Shown in pieces: positions 54,845 through 64,000 of a DNA stretch of 64,000 nt (positions within the stretch are counted from its first letter, which is position 1; each line of letters starts with the position of its first letter). The notes beneath the pieces were generated by a model. That model saw only the letters and a list, made by a program, of their open reading frames with translations, had not been told where the DNA came from and did not search any database. The position numbers and the translations under genes were made by a program. The stretch is from Rhyzopertha dominica (lineage: Eukaryota > Arthropoda > Insecta > Coleoptera > Bostrichidae), in assembly GCA_025024175.1 (NCBI GenBank), contig QCXZ01000001.1, forward strand, positions 10,168,001 to 10,232,000. The letters run 5' to 3'.

Positions 54845-55760
54845 CAGGGGACATTCTAGATCGTTTCGATGTCACGTCTTTGTTTACAAAAGTTCCGGGG
54901 ACAATCAGCCTGATGTATTCGGAGACTTGTTAGAAAAATTTCTCACTTCAACTACTTCGCATTTCATTGTTAATTCTACCGACGGGTTTCTGGCACATCT
55001 ATGGGTTCCCTATAGTCACCAATAGTGGCAAATATATTCATGGAAGCCTTTAGAGTCATCAGATCTGAAACCTGAAATCTATCTTCGTTGTGTCGACGAT
55101 ACTTTCATTATATAGCCTCACGGCTCCATCACCCTAACAATCTTTTTAGATCACCTTAATTCTTAACATTCTGATATAAAGTTCACGATGTAAATCGAAA
55201 GCAATTATTCTCTCCCAATTCTTTATGTCCTTGTCGCTCGTCTGATGGTTGTTTGGTCCACTATCGCAAAGCCACCCACACAGATCGGTTCTTGAATGCT
55301 TCTTCCCATTACCATACTCACAAAAACGTTATGTCCTAAATTTGCTTGTCAACCTTGCTATATCAGTTTTTGAACCGGACAAACTTGAAAGTGAATTGCT
55401 ACATTTACGCATCAGTCTGGCCAACAACGGGTATAAAAACCGTGAATTACGATTTGCAACTAATCGTCATTTTTACTCCAAATCCAAATTAACTCTCGAA
55501 CCCCCAAATTATAAATCTACTGCTTCACTTCCCACTTTCCCTATGTTGTTGCTAGTGTGGACAAAACCTCGACCTTATCCCAAAATCAGACGCGGTCTAA
55601 CCCAAAAAGACTAAGACTTCAATCTCACTCTGGCAGCGAAAGCTTACGTTCTTACATCGCAAACAATACAAGATTACAAATTTTATCTGCACAAAGTTCG
55701 TCTAACTCAAGAATTCAGTAGAGATAACTGTGAGCGGAGTTTATAATTCTTGAGTTAATA
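54845..55760 (+). mobile_element. Penelope-like element family E, RT remnant
   Basis: Plus strand with many stops: motif A DRFDVTSLFTKVPG (about 54860), motif B reduced to IYGFPIVTNSGKYI, then EAFRVIRS-like, motif C CVDDTFII (about 55090, Asp pair intact) and TLTIFLDHLNS. Then come SNYSLPILYVLV by frame, HTDRFLNASSHYHTHKNVMS (by frame, about 55270-55330), and an open thumb segment (EPDKLESELLHLRISLANNG). The GIY-YIG core is deleted, since only the C-terminal tail DYKFYLHKVRLTQEF remains (about 55680). It is a distinct sequence from families A-D. Confidence 0.75.
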
Positions 55761-55831
55761 AACGAACATATAATTGATAATGTGAATTTTCTCGTCAGCA
55801 TTTGATTCGAATCCGCGGTAGTTCAATGAAT

Positions 55832-55849
55832 GACACACACACACACACA
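55832..55849. repeat. (AC)n microsatellite
   Basis: About nine AC units. Confidence 0.9.
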
Positions 55850-57730
55850 AGGTATTTATGAGGATCGTATCATTGGACATTTTTCCTACCTGTCGATTTA
55901 ACCGAAGAAATGTACCTGGGTTTGTTACAAAAATCAGGCAATTGCAGAAGTAAATTTAAGATTCTAATTAAATCTGTACTTCCCTCGTAAATCAGCCATT
56001 TAACCACAATAACGCAACACTTCTAAAACTTCTTTTAACAATGTCAAAGCCGATTAGTTCCTGCTAGACCATATCAAATACAGAAGCACGTTTCTGCTTC
56101 CTTGCTGTAATTTCCTTCCTTGCTAGTGTCAATATACTATTGTGCAACGAATGTACATTGCGTTATTGCTGACAAAGTTGATGGCTTTAGCTCATTGTTC
56201 ATCGTAACAATGAGCTCATACCAACAAACTCAAGGTGAATTTTATTTGGGCAGGTGTAAGACAACAGGTACAAGGCAGTCGTGAATTTAAAAATGGGTCA
56301 ATGGGTCCGAACCAGGTAAGAGGTGTTGGTGATGAAAGAGACAATAATTTAACGGAACATTGCAGTCAAGAACGAAATCGTAAATAGAAGACTTTTCAAA
56401 TGTTTGATAGAATTAAAATGAGTAACTGTAATAATATTCAGTTTATTTCGTGCTGTTTCCTCTGCAAGGTGTAAACATCCTTTCGATTTATCAAAGCTCT
56501 TACGATATTTTACGAATATATCTGTTCATGCAGATATGAACAAATTACACTGTTACATGCATTACTTCTGCAGTAGCATTAAGATCACAAATCGACTCTT
56601 CAAGCGACAATAAAATCCATTTAAGAACTCCTTTCAGCTGTAGAACTTTTCGTCCACTTAGGAGCATTATTTACTGCGCTTTTGCAACCAAGAAAGTTTC
56701 TCGCAGTCCAGCTTGTTGATGTTACCCAAATATGATATATGGCGCGTTTTCATGCGCACTCGGATTATATCTGAGAGATTTTTTTAATCTCAAACGGCCA
56801 TCATTTCAAAACTAACATGTGGGAGGTAAGAGTCTCCCTTTTTTCAAAGCGTAATCGTATTGTCGCAACAAGTTTATTATTCTTACTCGTTGTTTATGAG
56901 ACCTCCTAAGTGAAATTTTCGTTTTGCGGTTCTTGCACTTTTGCCATTAATTTTCGGTTCAATTCATACGTATTACAGAGAACATTAAATCTTTATTAAT
57001 CATCTTACAGTGGCGTTATGTAAGATGTGCAATAGCAATTTAAAATGCTAAATGCAATTAGGAAATAGTGTTCTTGGTTCAATGAAATAGCAATATCATT
57101 TTGTAGCCAAAATGGGCTGCGGTGAGGAGTGAGGTAGAATTCTTTTAAATGAATTAGCCTCAATACACTTTAACTCATCACACTTCCAATTGTGAGTATT
57201 ATTGAACATGAGTTTTACTAAATATTTTTAAGTCACTGTCCGCAAATAATAGTTATTTAAATTTAAGTTCATTAGATAAATCATTTTTTGAAAGTAGAAA
57301 CGGCCCAAGTTGTATCCTCGAGGCACATGTTAGTTTATTGATGTTCGCAGGGATCAATAATTATCGCATACAATTATTTGCTCATGATTAAAAACATACG
57401 ATGAAACTAGCCCCATCAGTGACGCAGAAGAACCAAAAGATACAAAAATTACAAAGGAGTTTTGAATGTTCAAGTACTACATAACATCAACCTAACTTAA
57501 ATTATTGAGAGCACGCAACACGTATTCCATAATACTATAAAACATGACAAATTTTTCTAATAAAACAGCGCTGAGAATCAGTACATGATTTGTAGATATG
57601 TTTGTAATCATTTTGAAAACCTCTGAAAAATTACAGAGAATAAATATGTGATGGATTTGCTTTTTTTAATTGGAGAGATAAGCGCCTATTTCCATGTAAA
57701 AGTTTTTAATATAAGTTTAAATATATGTCA
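55850..57730. other. Transposon-poor, regulatory-looking sequence
   Basis: No transposon or coding motif was seen. A perfect inverted repeat, AGCTCATTGTT / AACAATGAGCT (56189-56199 and 56206-56216, 6-nt loop), is a mirrored Sox-type AACAAT pair. CATCTTAC / GTAAGATG (57001-57027) is another small palindrome. Segment 56570-57030 is complex and repeat-free. It may contain regulatory elements. Confidence 0.3.
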
Positions 57731-57734
57731 AGAA

Positions 57735-58100
57735 GGTTCCACCAAAACAGATACACAATCTTTAACCACATATGCATGACACTGTTGAGGATCTGGAGCC
57801 TGATGAACACGTCTGTTCAACCTATCTATGGCTGTTAACCATGTTTCGCACGATCTTCTTATTAAAAAATTGGTACATTATGGGGTTAGAGGTGGCCCTC
57901 TAAAGTTGATAGAGTCGTATATGTCACTAAGAAAATAATGTATTCCTTTTGGCATTGAGGAATCCGATTTTCAGTTCATGAGCCATGGCGTGACTCAAGG
58001 CTCTATCCTTGGGCCTCTTCTTTTTATTGTAAATTACCTCAAAAATGTGTTTGCTATGCATAGTTATAATATACACAACTATGACACGAGATCAGCGCAT
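57735..58100 (+). mobile_element. CR1/Jockey-like LINE RT fragment
   Basis: MHDTVEDLEPDEHVCSTYL, then NHVSHDLLIKKLVHYGVRGG, PLKLIESYMSLRK, ESDFQFMSHGVTQGSILGPL and LFIV. Motif B is GVTQGSILGPLLF (GVPQGS with one change). Motif A is frame-broken between TYL and NHVSHD. It is truncated before YADD, close to the left end of a DNA transposon at 58228. Confidence 0.85.
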
Positions 58101-58227
58101 CTTATATAAAAATTCGTCAAAATTCGTATTGAAAGTAATTTTAAAATGGTTCCTAAAAATCTCTGTCTATGCATGCGTTCTTTTCAATAACAGAATATCT
58201 TAATATTGTAAACTCCACCTTAAATTA

Positions 58228-60113
58228 CTTCCACATCCAACGGATGAAAAGTATTGTATCGGAAAAAAAAATTTCAAAAATTTTTATTTGCTCATTCGCT
58301 TTAAAATGGTCGAAAACGCAAAAAACAAAATTTGAGCAAAAAAGATTTCTTGTCTGTGTGTCTGTGGTTTCGTTTGTATACACGATAACTTTCGAAAGAC
58401 TTAATATATGAACTTGAAATTTGGCAAACGTATAAATCTCAACTACCCAAAGCGACCTATTGTTTGTGGGGTAGGTAGGGTGTCGGGAAGGGGGCGAAAT
58501 TGGGGAGTAACTACCCTTTTTGCAAATTTTTATTTTTTTATATTTTTTTCGTTTTAGTATGTGATTAGTAGTATAACTATATACTAACTAACTATATTCA
58601 ATGTAATTAATTCGGAATCTGATTGTGTTGCATTGCAGAAGTCTATTGATTCCTTTGTTNAGNGGTGTAGCCACAATAGACTGACAGTCAATATCACTAA
58701 ATGTTGTATACTAACGTGTTCTCACAAAATCAGTAATTTTACTTTTGATTATAATATAAATGGCATTATTTTGGAGAAACGCTCTCGAGTTCGGGATCTT
58801 ACCGTCGTCATTGATAGTCAGCTGTCCTTCTCTCCGCACATTGAGAAAATTTGTGAGGATGCTTTGAAGATGCTCGGTTTTGTAAAGAGAAATATCAAAG
58901 GTTTTGTAAATATTGATACGCTCTTGTCTTTATATTATTGTTATATTAGAAACAAATTAGAATATTGTTCATTGGTCTGGAGCCCCCATTATGACAATCA
59001 TGTAAATGCCCTGGAAAGAGTTCAACGAAGGTTTTTGAAATATTTGTATTTTGCTAAATATCACGCTCATCCTGTACAAAACTACCCACAATGTGTTTTA
59101 CTTGCAACCTTTTCTCAATCTGCGTTAGCCGATAGAAGATGCTACTCTTCTGTTTTGCTTTTGTATAAGTTAGTTGATGGCACTTTTGTATCTCAACCAT
59201 TGTTACAGATGCTAAAATTTCAGATCCCGCGACCAGCTAGTAGATACACTACTCTGTTTAGCTATGAAGTCACTAGTACCATGCACCACTTTAATTCTCC
59301 ACTATATACTGCTGTGAGATACTATAATAAGTACAACCAAACCCTTGACCTGTTTTGTGGTAGCAGCTTAACATTTTAGAAAATTTCTAAAACTGGTATT
59401 CCATAGTGTTTATTCCTCGAATTCCACTCTGACTTTATGTACTTTTTTTCATTATTGTCTTTGTTATACATAAATTCATTCATTTTTTGTATTCTTTGAA
59501 TTATAGAATTTAGTTCAATTTGTGCATACATGAACAATTTTTGCTGACTGTTTCTGTTTTTGTATTTATCCTGTAATTGGACTTAATTGTCTGCTGGATA
59601 ATAAAGTATTATTATTATTATTATTATTATAACTGCGAGTATTATTAGTTCTTATAAATTTTCGGTGCAGCAAACTGTTTAAAAGATGTTAGCAAAAAAG
59701 CGTCACTTAAAGAAAACGGTTTTTCCTAAATATCTCCAAATATATTTAATATATTCAAAAAATGAAAATGCGCTCAGATAGGAAATAAAATGTCTCACAA
59801 AAAGTGTCAGAAAATTTATTCAAAATTTTGACAAATTCGAAATATCTCTAAAAAACCTATTTTGGTACCTGCTCGTACGATCTCTTTTTTTAAATTTTGG
59901 TATTATATAGAAAATCAAATTTCTGGTCAGAAAGCACTCTTGTAATTTTTTTGTTAAGTTAATCATTTTTCTAGTTATTTGGAAAAAAAAACGATTTTAA
60001 AATTTACATATTTTTGCTAATATCACGAGGACAAAATGCTCAAAATCGGATTACTAATCGTACAGTATATAAAATAAAAACGTAAATGTCATTTTGACAA
60101 TTGGATGTGGAAG
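58228..60113. mobile_element. TA-flanked DNA transposon, non-autonomous, with nested LINE
   Basis: Left end CTTCCACATCCAACGG and right end TTGGATGTGGAAG form a ~13-bp inverted repeat, with TA outside both (58226-58227, 60114-60115). The interior (58228-58570 and 59640-60113) is AT-rich and shows no transposase. A 5'-truncated LINE sits inside. A solo left end of the same family is at 33.66 kb. Confidence 0.85.
58579..59632 (+). mobile_element. CR1/Jockey-like LINE, 5'-truncated copy with intact 3' end
   Basis: A 249-codon open frame (58633-59379) starts just after the lost YADD motif: SESDCVALQKSIDSF, NRLTVNITKCCILTCSHKIS, LEKRSRVRDLTVVIDSQLSF, ALKMLGFVKRNIKGFVNIDT, LEYCSLVWSPHYDNHVNALE and RVQRRFLKYLYF. 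This is the normal post-RT region to the stop codon. A ~250-bp 3' UTR ends with (ATT)n at 59606-59630. TATAACT at 58572-58578 and 59628-59634 may be the target duplication. Apart from two N bases the frame is unbroken, making this the youngest LINE here. Confidence 0.9.
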
Positions 60114-60589
60114 TACTAATTTAATTTGCAATTGTATGTTGTACTTGTTTTAACCTAAACATATTTTGTTGCATTTTTTGCTTGCAATTGACTGAAAAAT
60201 GAGAAAAAAATGCCAAAATCTGCTTGACATTCTTATATTCAACGGTATTGAAAAAGGAAGTTTAAGAAAGAGGGGTACAGACTAGTAACTAAGGAGAGGA
60301 GTAAAAGGCTATAAGAAAATAACAGAAGCTATATCAACAAAAATAACCTGCATTCTGCGCGTATTGAGCCGACACTTTTCATCTTAATTATCGATGACAC
60401 AATTAAAACACTAAATAAGATAGTACATCTCTTTAGAACATATCTCTGAAGAAGAGGTACTTCATACGTTAAAAAAGTGTAAAAACATACTAAGCTTTTT
60501 ATTAAGAGATTGCACTTGTGAGTTCGCTAAACCACTATGTCATATATATAACCTCGTTATCCAGTCTTCTTTGTTCTCAAAAAACTGAA
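60114..60589. other. No gene recognised
   Basis: AT-rich. One frame, LHSARIEPTLFILIIDDTIK (about 60340-60410), faintly resembles an RTE-type motif B region, which is too weak to call. Confidence 0.35.
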
Positions 60590-60770
60590 AAAACTGCTGT
60601 GTCCCGTTTTTAAAAAATGCAATCACATTCAAAACTATCGTCCATTTCTCTCATCTGCAATTTTGCGAAAGTCTTTGAACCACTTTTTTATAACAGGAAC
60701 TATAACACTGACTTTCAAAAAGCCCTTGATTCGGTAGATAAAGAAGTTTTATTACACTGACATTTTATTT
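60590..60770 (+). mobile_element. LINE RT fragment, internally deleted
   Basis: By frame, HSKLSSISLICNFAKVFEPL (fingers; norm YRPISLLxxxxKVFE) is followed about 50 bp later by DFQKALDSVDKEVLLH (motif A; norm FxKAFDSVxHxxLL). The roughly 60 residues usually between them are missing. Confidence 0.6.
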
Positions 60771-60959
60771 ATGTCATTGTGTTTTTTTACATTTCTTACA
60801 TTTTTTTAACTTTATTAAGTCTTGTAGCGACTTTAGGTGATGAATGACGGTAGTTCTTATTCAAGAAACTATCCTGGTCACTGCAAAGACCGGACCCGTT
60901 CCACAAAGTCCTCTCGGTCACAACCATTACGTCATTTACCAATTACACATATTGGACAA

Positions 60960-63900
60960 TCTTAATTTCCACTTGATCCTGGTTTCAAGATTCTGCAACT
61001 AAATATTGAAGGTATTTGTAAGGATAAATATCAATACTTTGCCCGCCTTGTCCGAGAAATAGGGGTTGGATGCTATTCTTTTACAAGAAAGCCATGCAGA
61101 CACAAAACAAAAGCTTACATCAAGAGGAGAAGGTTTCAATTTAGTTGCTTCTTTGTATATCCTACTTACACCAAGAAAGCTATAGAACCTGAAACCATGT
61201 ATTATAAAAGATGTGATGTTAAATGGTCATGCAATAGCAAACTTATGTCTTATCAACATTTATAAACCACCAAATGTTCCTTGGGCTGTGAGTTTTAATC
61301 TAAAGTTGCCACACCATCAATATTTGTTGGTGATGTCATTATAATTTATGGGGTTATGAAAACAACGACCACAATGGAATTTCTTTGGCAACCCGGATGG
61401 AATTGGAAAACTTGCACCTCATATTTGATGCTAAAGATAGAAAAAAAATTTCAATCTAATCGATGGCAGAAAGATTACAATCCAAACCTTTGCTTTGTTA
61501 CAAGGGACCATTACGAGGAAGCTTTGCCAATAACAAGTATGTTATGTATGACTTTTCGCACAGCCAAGATAGACCATCAATTTATATTGCGGGCATCCAG
61601 ATCCCCCCTACATGTAATAGTTACAATAGAATTATTGGAGTTATTAAAGCAGTATTGAAAAAAAACTAACCTTGTGGTTCTCGTGCCAATTACATCCCAA
61701 GTTGGTCGAAAGAATCTAATGCTTTGTACAAAATTTATAAACGTTCTCCCAAACCTGCTATTGCTGATGACTTTTACACCAACTAAGCACATGGAAAGTA
61801 CTAATTTCACACATTCAAGTCGAACTAGTTGGAATTTGCTTCAGAAACTTGGTACTACAGCACAACGTTCATATCAGATACCAAAAATTTGTCCATGTGT
61901 TATTGCTTCTCGACTTGTCAATATGTAAAACACAGTTCAGCTGAGTTATGAAGAAACTCGAAGAATGAAGAACACACTACATAAACAGCGATGATCTACT
62001 ATTTCAGGTAAGGTTCCATCCGAATTTTAAAAGGCAAACGTCATTTCTGTTTGAAGCCTGGAAAACCTGTGAATACAACTTTGAGTTTTCGTTCCATTTC
62101 GTAAATGAATACCTGCTTCAAGCTTCTGGACAGATTGATTTATAATCGAATGTCACCACTTATTGTAGATATCCATGTGCGTACCCAGCTTTTGGTCTAG
62201 GGGGGGAGGCAAAGCAGGAACGTCCAGTAGAGTATAATTCAACATAAATAGAAATAACAAATGTTTATAAGATATAGGTACTTAAGTAATTAATGAAGTA
62301 TTTATTCCATGAATAATCTTCGTGGATTTTCTACAAGGCGACTTAAAAAATCTTCTGTGAAATAAAGACCCAAGTTATTTATATGTTTCTATGTACTGAT
62401 CATACAAAGCCCCTTTATTACTAATTACGTTATTGATGAACTCAGTTAGGTGAGGTGCATTCAGTTGCGTCGCTCTCGCGTTTAACAAAAAATGAATTAA
62501 TACATTTTATTTGGGCGAATAAAGATCCGTGTTCCACATAATGTATAATGATATCATACGAAGTACCAAAGGAACATAAACTTCACCTTAAAGGTTCTAC
62601 TAATAGGAGCACGATTTCTGATTCAGAATTAACACATATCAAAAACTAATGCATTAATGCGCTTTTAGTACAGTTTCAACTTCTCACAGCAGAAGCTTTA
62701 GAAATTTAAGCTGGGAGTTCATATGTATAGGTGCTAAAGATACAATTGTAGTAATTTTTACTCCCCAAGGAAAGAGATTCGATGGATAATTAACATTATT
62801 AAAACTCGGAATGACAACTACCTCAACATTATGCGTCAGGCCAACCTTAGATCGCCAGTGCATTGCTCTCAAAAATTAACCGACTACTTAATATTTTAAC
62901 CAAATTAAGCTTCATCTAAATAAACTGAAATATATTTAATTGTATTTTTAACAACACACCGGGTTTTAGTTCGTGCTGATAATGCTTTCACTGGATTTCT
63001 AAAACATATTAAATAAACTGACTTTCATAAACGTGAGTTCGGATGGATTTTTAGTTTTATTTTGGGTTTCTTTTTGTTTTAATTGTCAAAATGTGATGTA
63101 AATTTAGAAATTTGGTACAAAATTTAGAGACATATGACAGATTCTGATGTGATTCCATATAACAATAGTTAGTTGAACAATCTTTATAGGAAAAGGTAGA
63201 AGAGCTAAGCAGAAATCGTGTTATGACTCATCCTGACCAAGATAGTCTTTTAAAGCTGTATCCGACCTAACGATTCGAAACAAGAATGTTGCAGTTACAA
63301 CTTCAAACGCACAGGGCATCGAAAAGCTTGGAAACCATTTGACAACGACTTATTAGAGAAGGTCATTTGCAAGGGTCAAATATGAGTTCTGGATGAAAAT
63401 TGTCAAATACACTTGTCTATAAATTTTACTGTATTTAGAATTTTGTAAATAAGACAATTTTTAGGTGTACACACATAATTAACCAGCTAAATGTATGAAA
63501 AATTGGAAGGGCCCAAAGTTGGCAACCCAGGTCCAGGGGTGAGCGGCTGCCCCCCCCCCCTTCGGTACGCCCATGTAGATATCCTTCCTAATGAACAAGT
63601 TGGCTATCGTTCAAATAGGAGCTGTTACGATAAAGTTCTTGCTCTAACAATATACATGGAAGCAGGATTGCAACACCGATTAAAAACTGGTGTTGCTTTT
63701 GTTGACCTTACTGCAGGCTATGATACAATTTGAATCAACCGACTAATTCATAAATTATATAAAGCAGATCCATGCGGTCGTTTAGTACGTCTCATTGAAC
63801 ACATGCTTTATAACCGAAGATTTAGAGTACGCGTGAGTGAACAGAGCAGCAAATGGAGATCAAAAAAAAACCTTCAAAATTTCAAAAATTCATTTTCAAG

Positions 63901-64000
63901 CACTAGATCAACCATGCGCCGAAAAATCGATCGCACCGGGCGATATTTCATCATTTCCAGTTCCACTTTCACCGCTCCACGTTTTCGTGTGCCGGCAATA
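60960..64000 (+). mobile_element. APE-type LINE (family 1), endonuclease to RT, runs off window
   Basis: It starts with an APE endonuclease: FKILQLNIEGICKDKYQYFA, then LLQESHADTKQ by frame (catalytic Glu kept), FVGDV (about 61320), NLHLIFDAKD and RWQKDYNPNLCFV. It continues FSHSQDRPSIYIAGIQIPPT, SSRTSWNLLQKLG and VIASRLVNM, then RT entry FKLLDRLIYNRMSPLIVD (about 62110-62170). After a 1.4-kb insertion RT resumes: ILPNEQVGYRSNRSCYDKVL, motif A VAFVDLTAGYDTI, then LVRLIEHMLYNRRFRVRVSE. Motifs B and C would lie beyond 64000. Frames are broken in several places. It is the same family as the 12.2-13.65 kb copy (NRSCxDxVLAL). Confidence 0.9.
62175..63573. mobile_element. 1.4-kb DNA-transposon insertion in LINE RT
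   Basis: The direct repeat TGTAGATATCC (62164-62174 and 63574-63584) flanks it exactly where the LINE frame is split (LIVDIL). The ends ATGTGCGTACCC and GGTACGCCCA are inverted, each followed inward by a G/C homopolymer-rich run (AGGGGGGGAGG and GCCCCCCCCCCTT). The interior is AT-rich with only a 62-codon minus-strand frame and no recognisable transposase. The target repeat of up to 11 bp is longer than the 8 bp of hAT and nearest to the 8-11 bp of Mutator-like elements; the class is unresolved. Confidence 0.85.

Noticed and set aside
1..64000. CRISPR arrays, bacterial operons, viral integrations
   Set aside because: No spaced identical short repeats, no bacterial gene organisation and no viral protein motifs were recognised.

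Overview
This is an AT-rich eukaryotic, non-coding-dominated window, almost certainly from an arthropod and most likely an insect. I infer this from the repeat set: mariner/Tc1-type elements with TA target sites, a hAT element, a tRNA-derived SINE, APE-type LINEs, a Crypton-like tyrosine recombinase and a large load of Penelope-like elements (PLEs). No complete host gene is visible. About twenty scattered single N bases show that this is draft assembly. Nearly every protein-like signal is a decayed transposon, usually broken by stops and frameshifts.

Layout. 1-7.5 kb: little recognisable sequence, then a degenerate ~650-bp duplication (4.19-5.56 kb), a four-copy ~216-bp tandem array (5.58-6.44 kb), a tRNA-derived SINE (6.67-6.9 kb) and a partly duplicated segment (7.09-7.51 kb). 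10.4-25 kb: two LINE 3' halves on the minus strand, four DDE-type transposase remnants, a mariner remnant, two copies of one TA-flanked MITE and a second MITE with long inverted ends. 25.5 kb: one exon-like open block with a strong splice acceptor and a downstream poly(A) signal, the best host-gene candidate. A 38-bp microexon candidate lies on the minus strand at 21.2 kb. 26.3-29.2 kb: several PLE fragments of different families. 31.14-32.87 kb: a hAT element with an 8-bp target duplication, followed by an isolated GC-rich block (32.88-33.38 kb). 34.04-35.21 kb: a 1.17-kb foldback element. 36.3-38.9 kb: regulatory-looking unique sequence. 38.9-55.8 kb: a PLE-rich zone with at least four PLE families (one with six to seven fragments), a LINE and the Crypton-like remnant. 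57.7-64 kb: nested LINEs and DNA transposons.

The most notable points are as follows. PLE termini repeatedly carry hammerhead-ribozyme-like motifs. Two families replace core C3/G8 by U3/A8, which is a compensatory pair. The Crypton-like recombinase keeps the HxxRR box but has lost its first catalytic Arg. The foldback element is built from five copies of one ~85-bp unit. One head-to-head PLE pair contains a tandem duplication of its GIY-YIG module. A LINE at the right edge is interrupted by a 1.4-kb insertion with an 11-bp direct repeat. Assignments rest on recognising family motifs by eye; no database search was possible.
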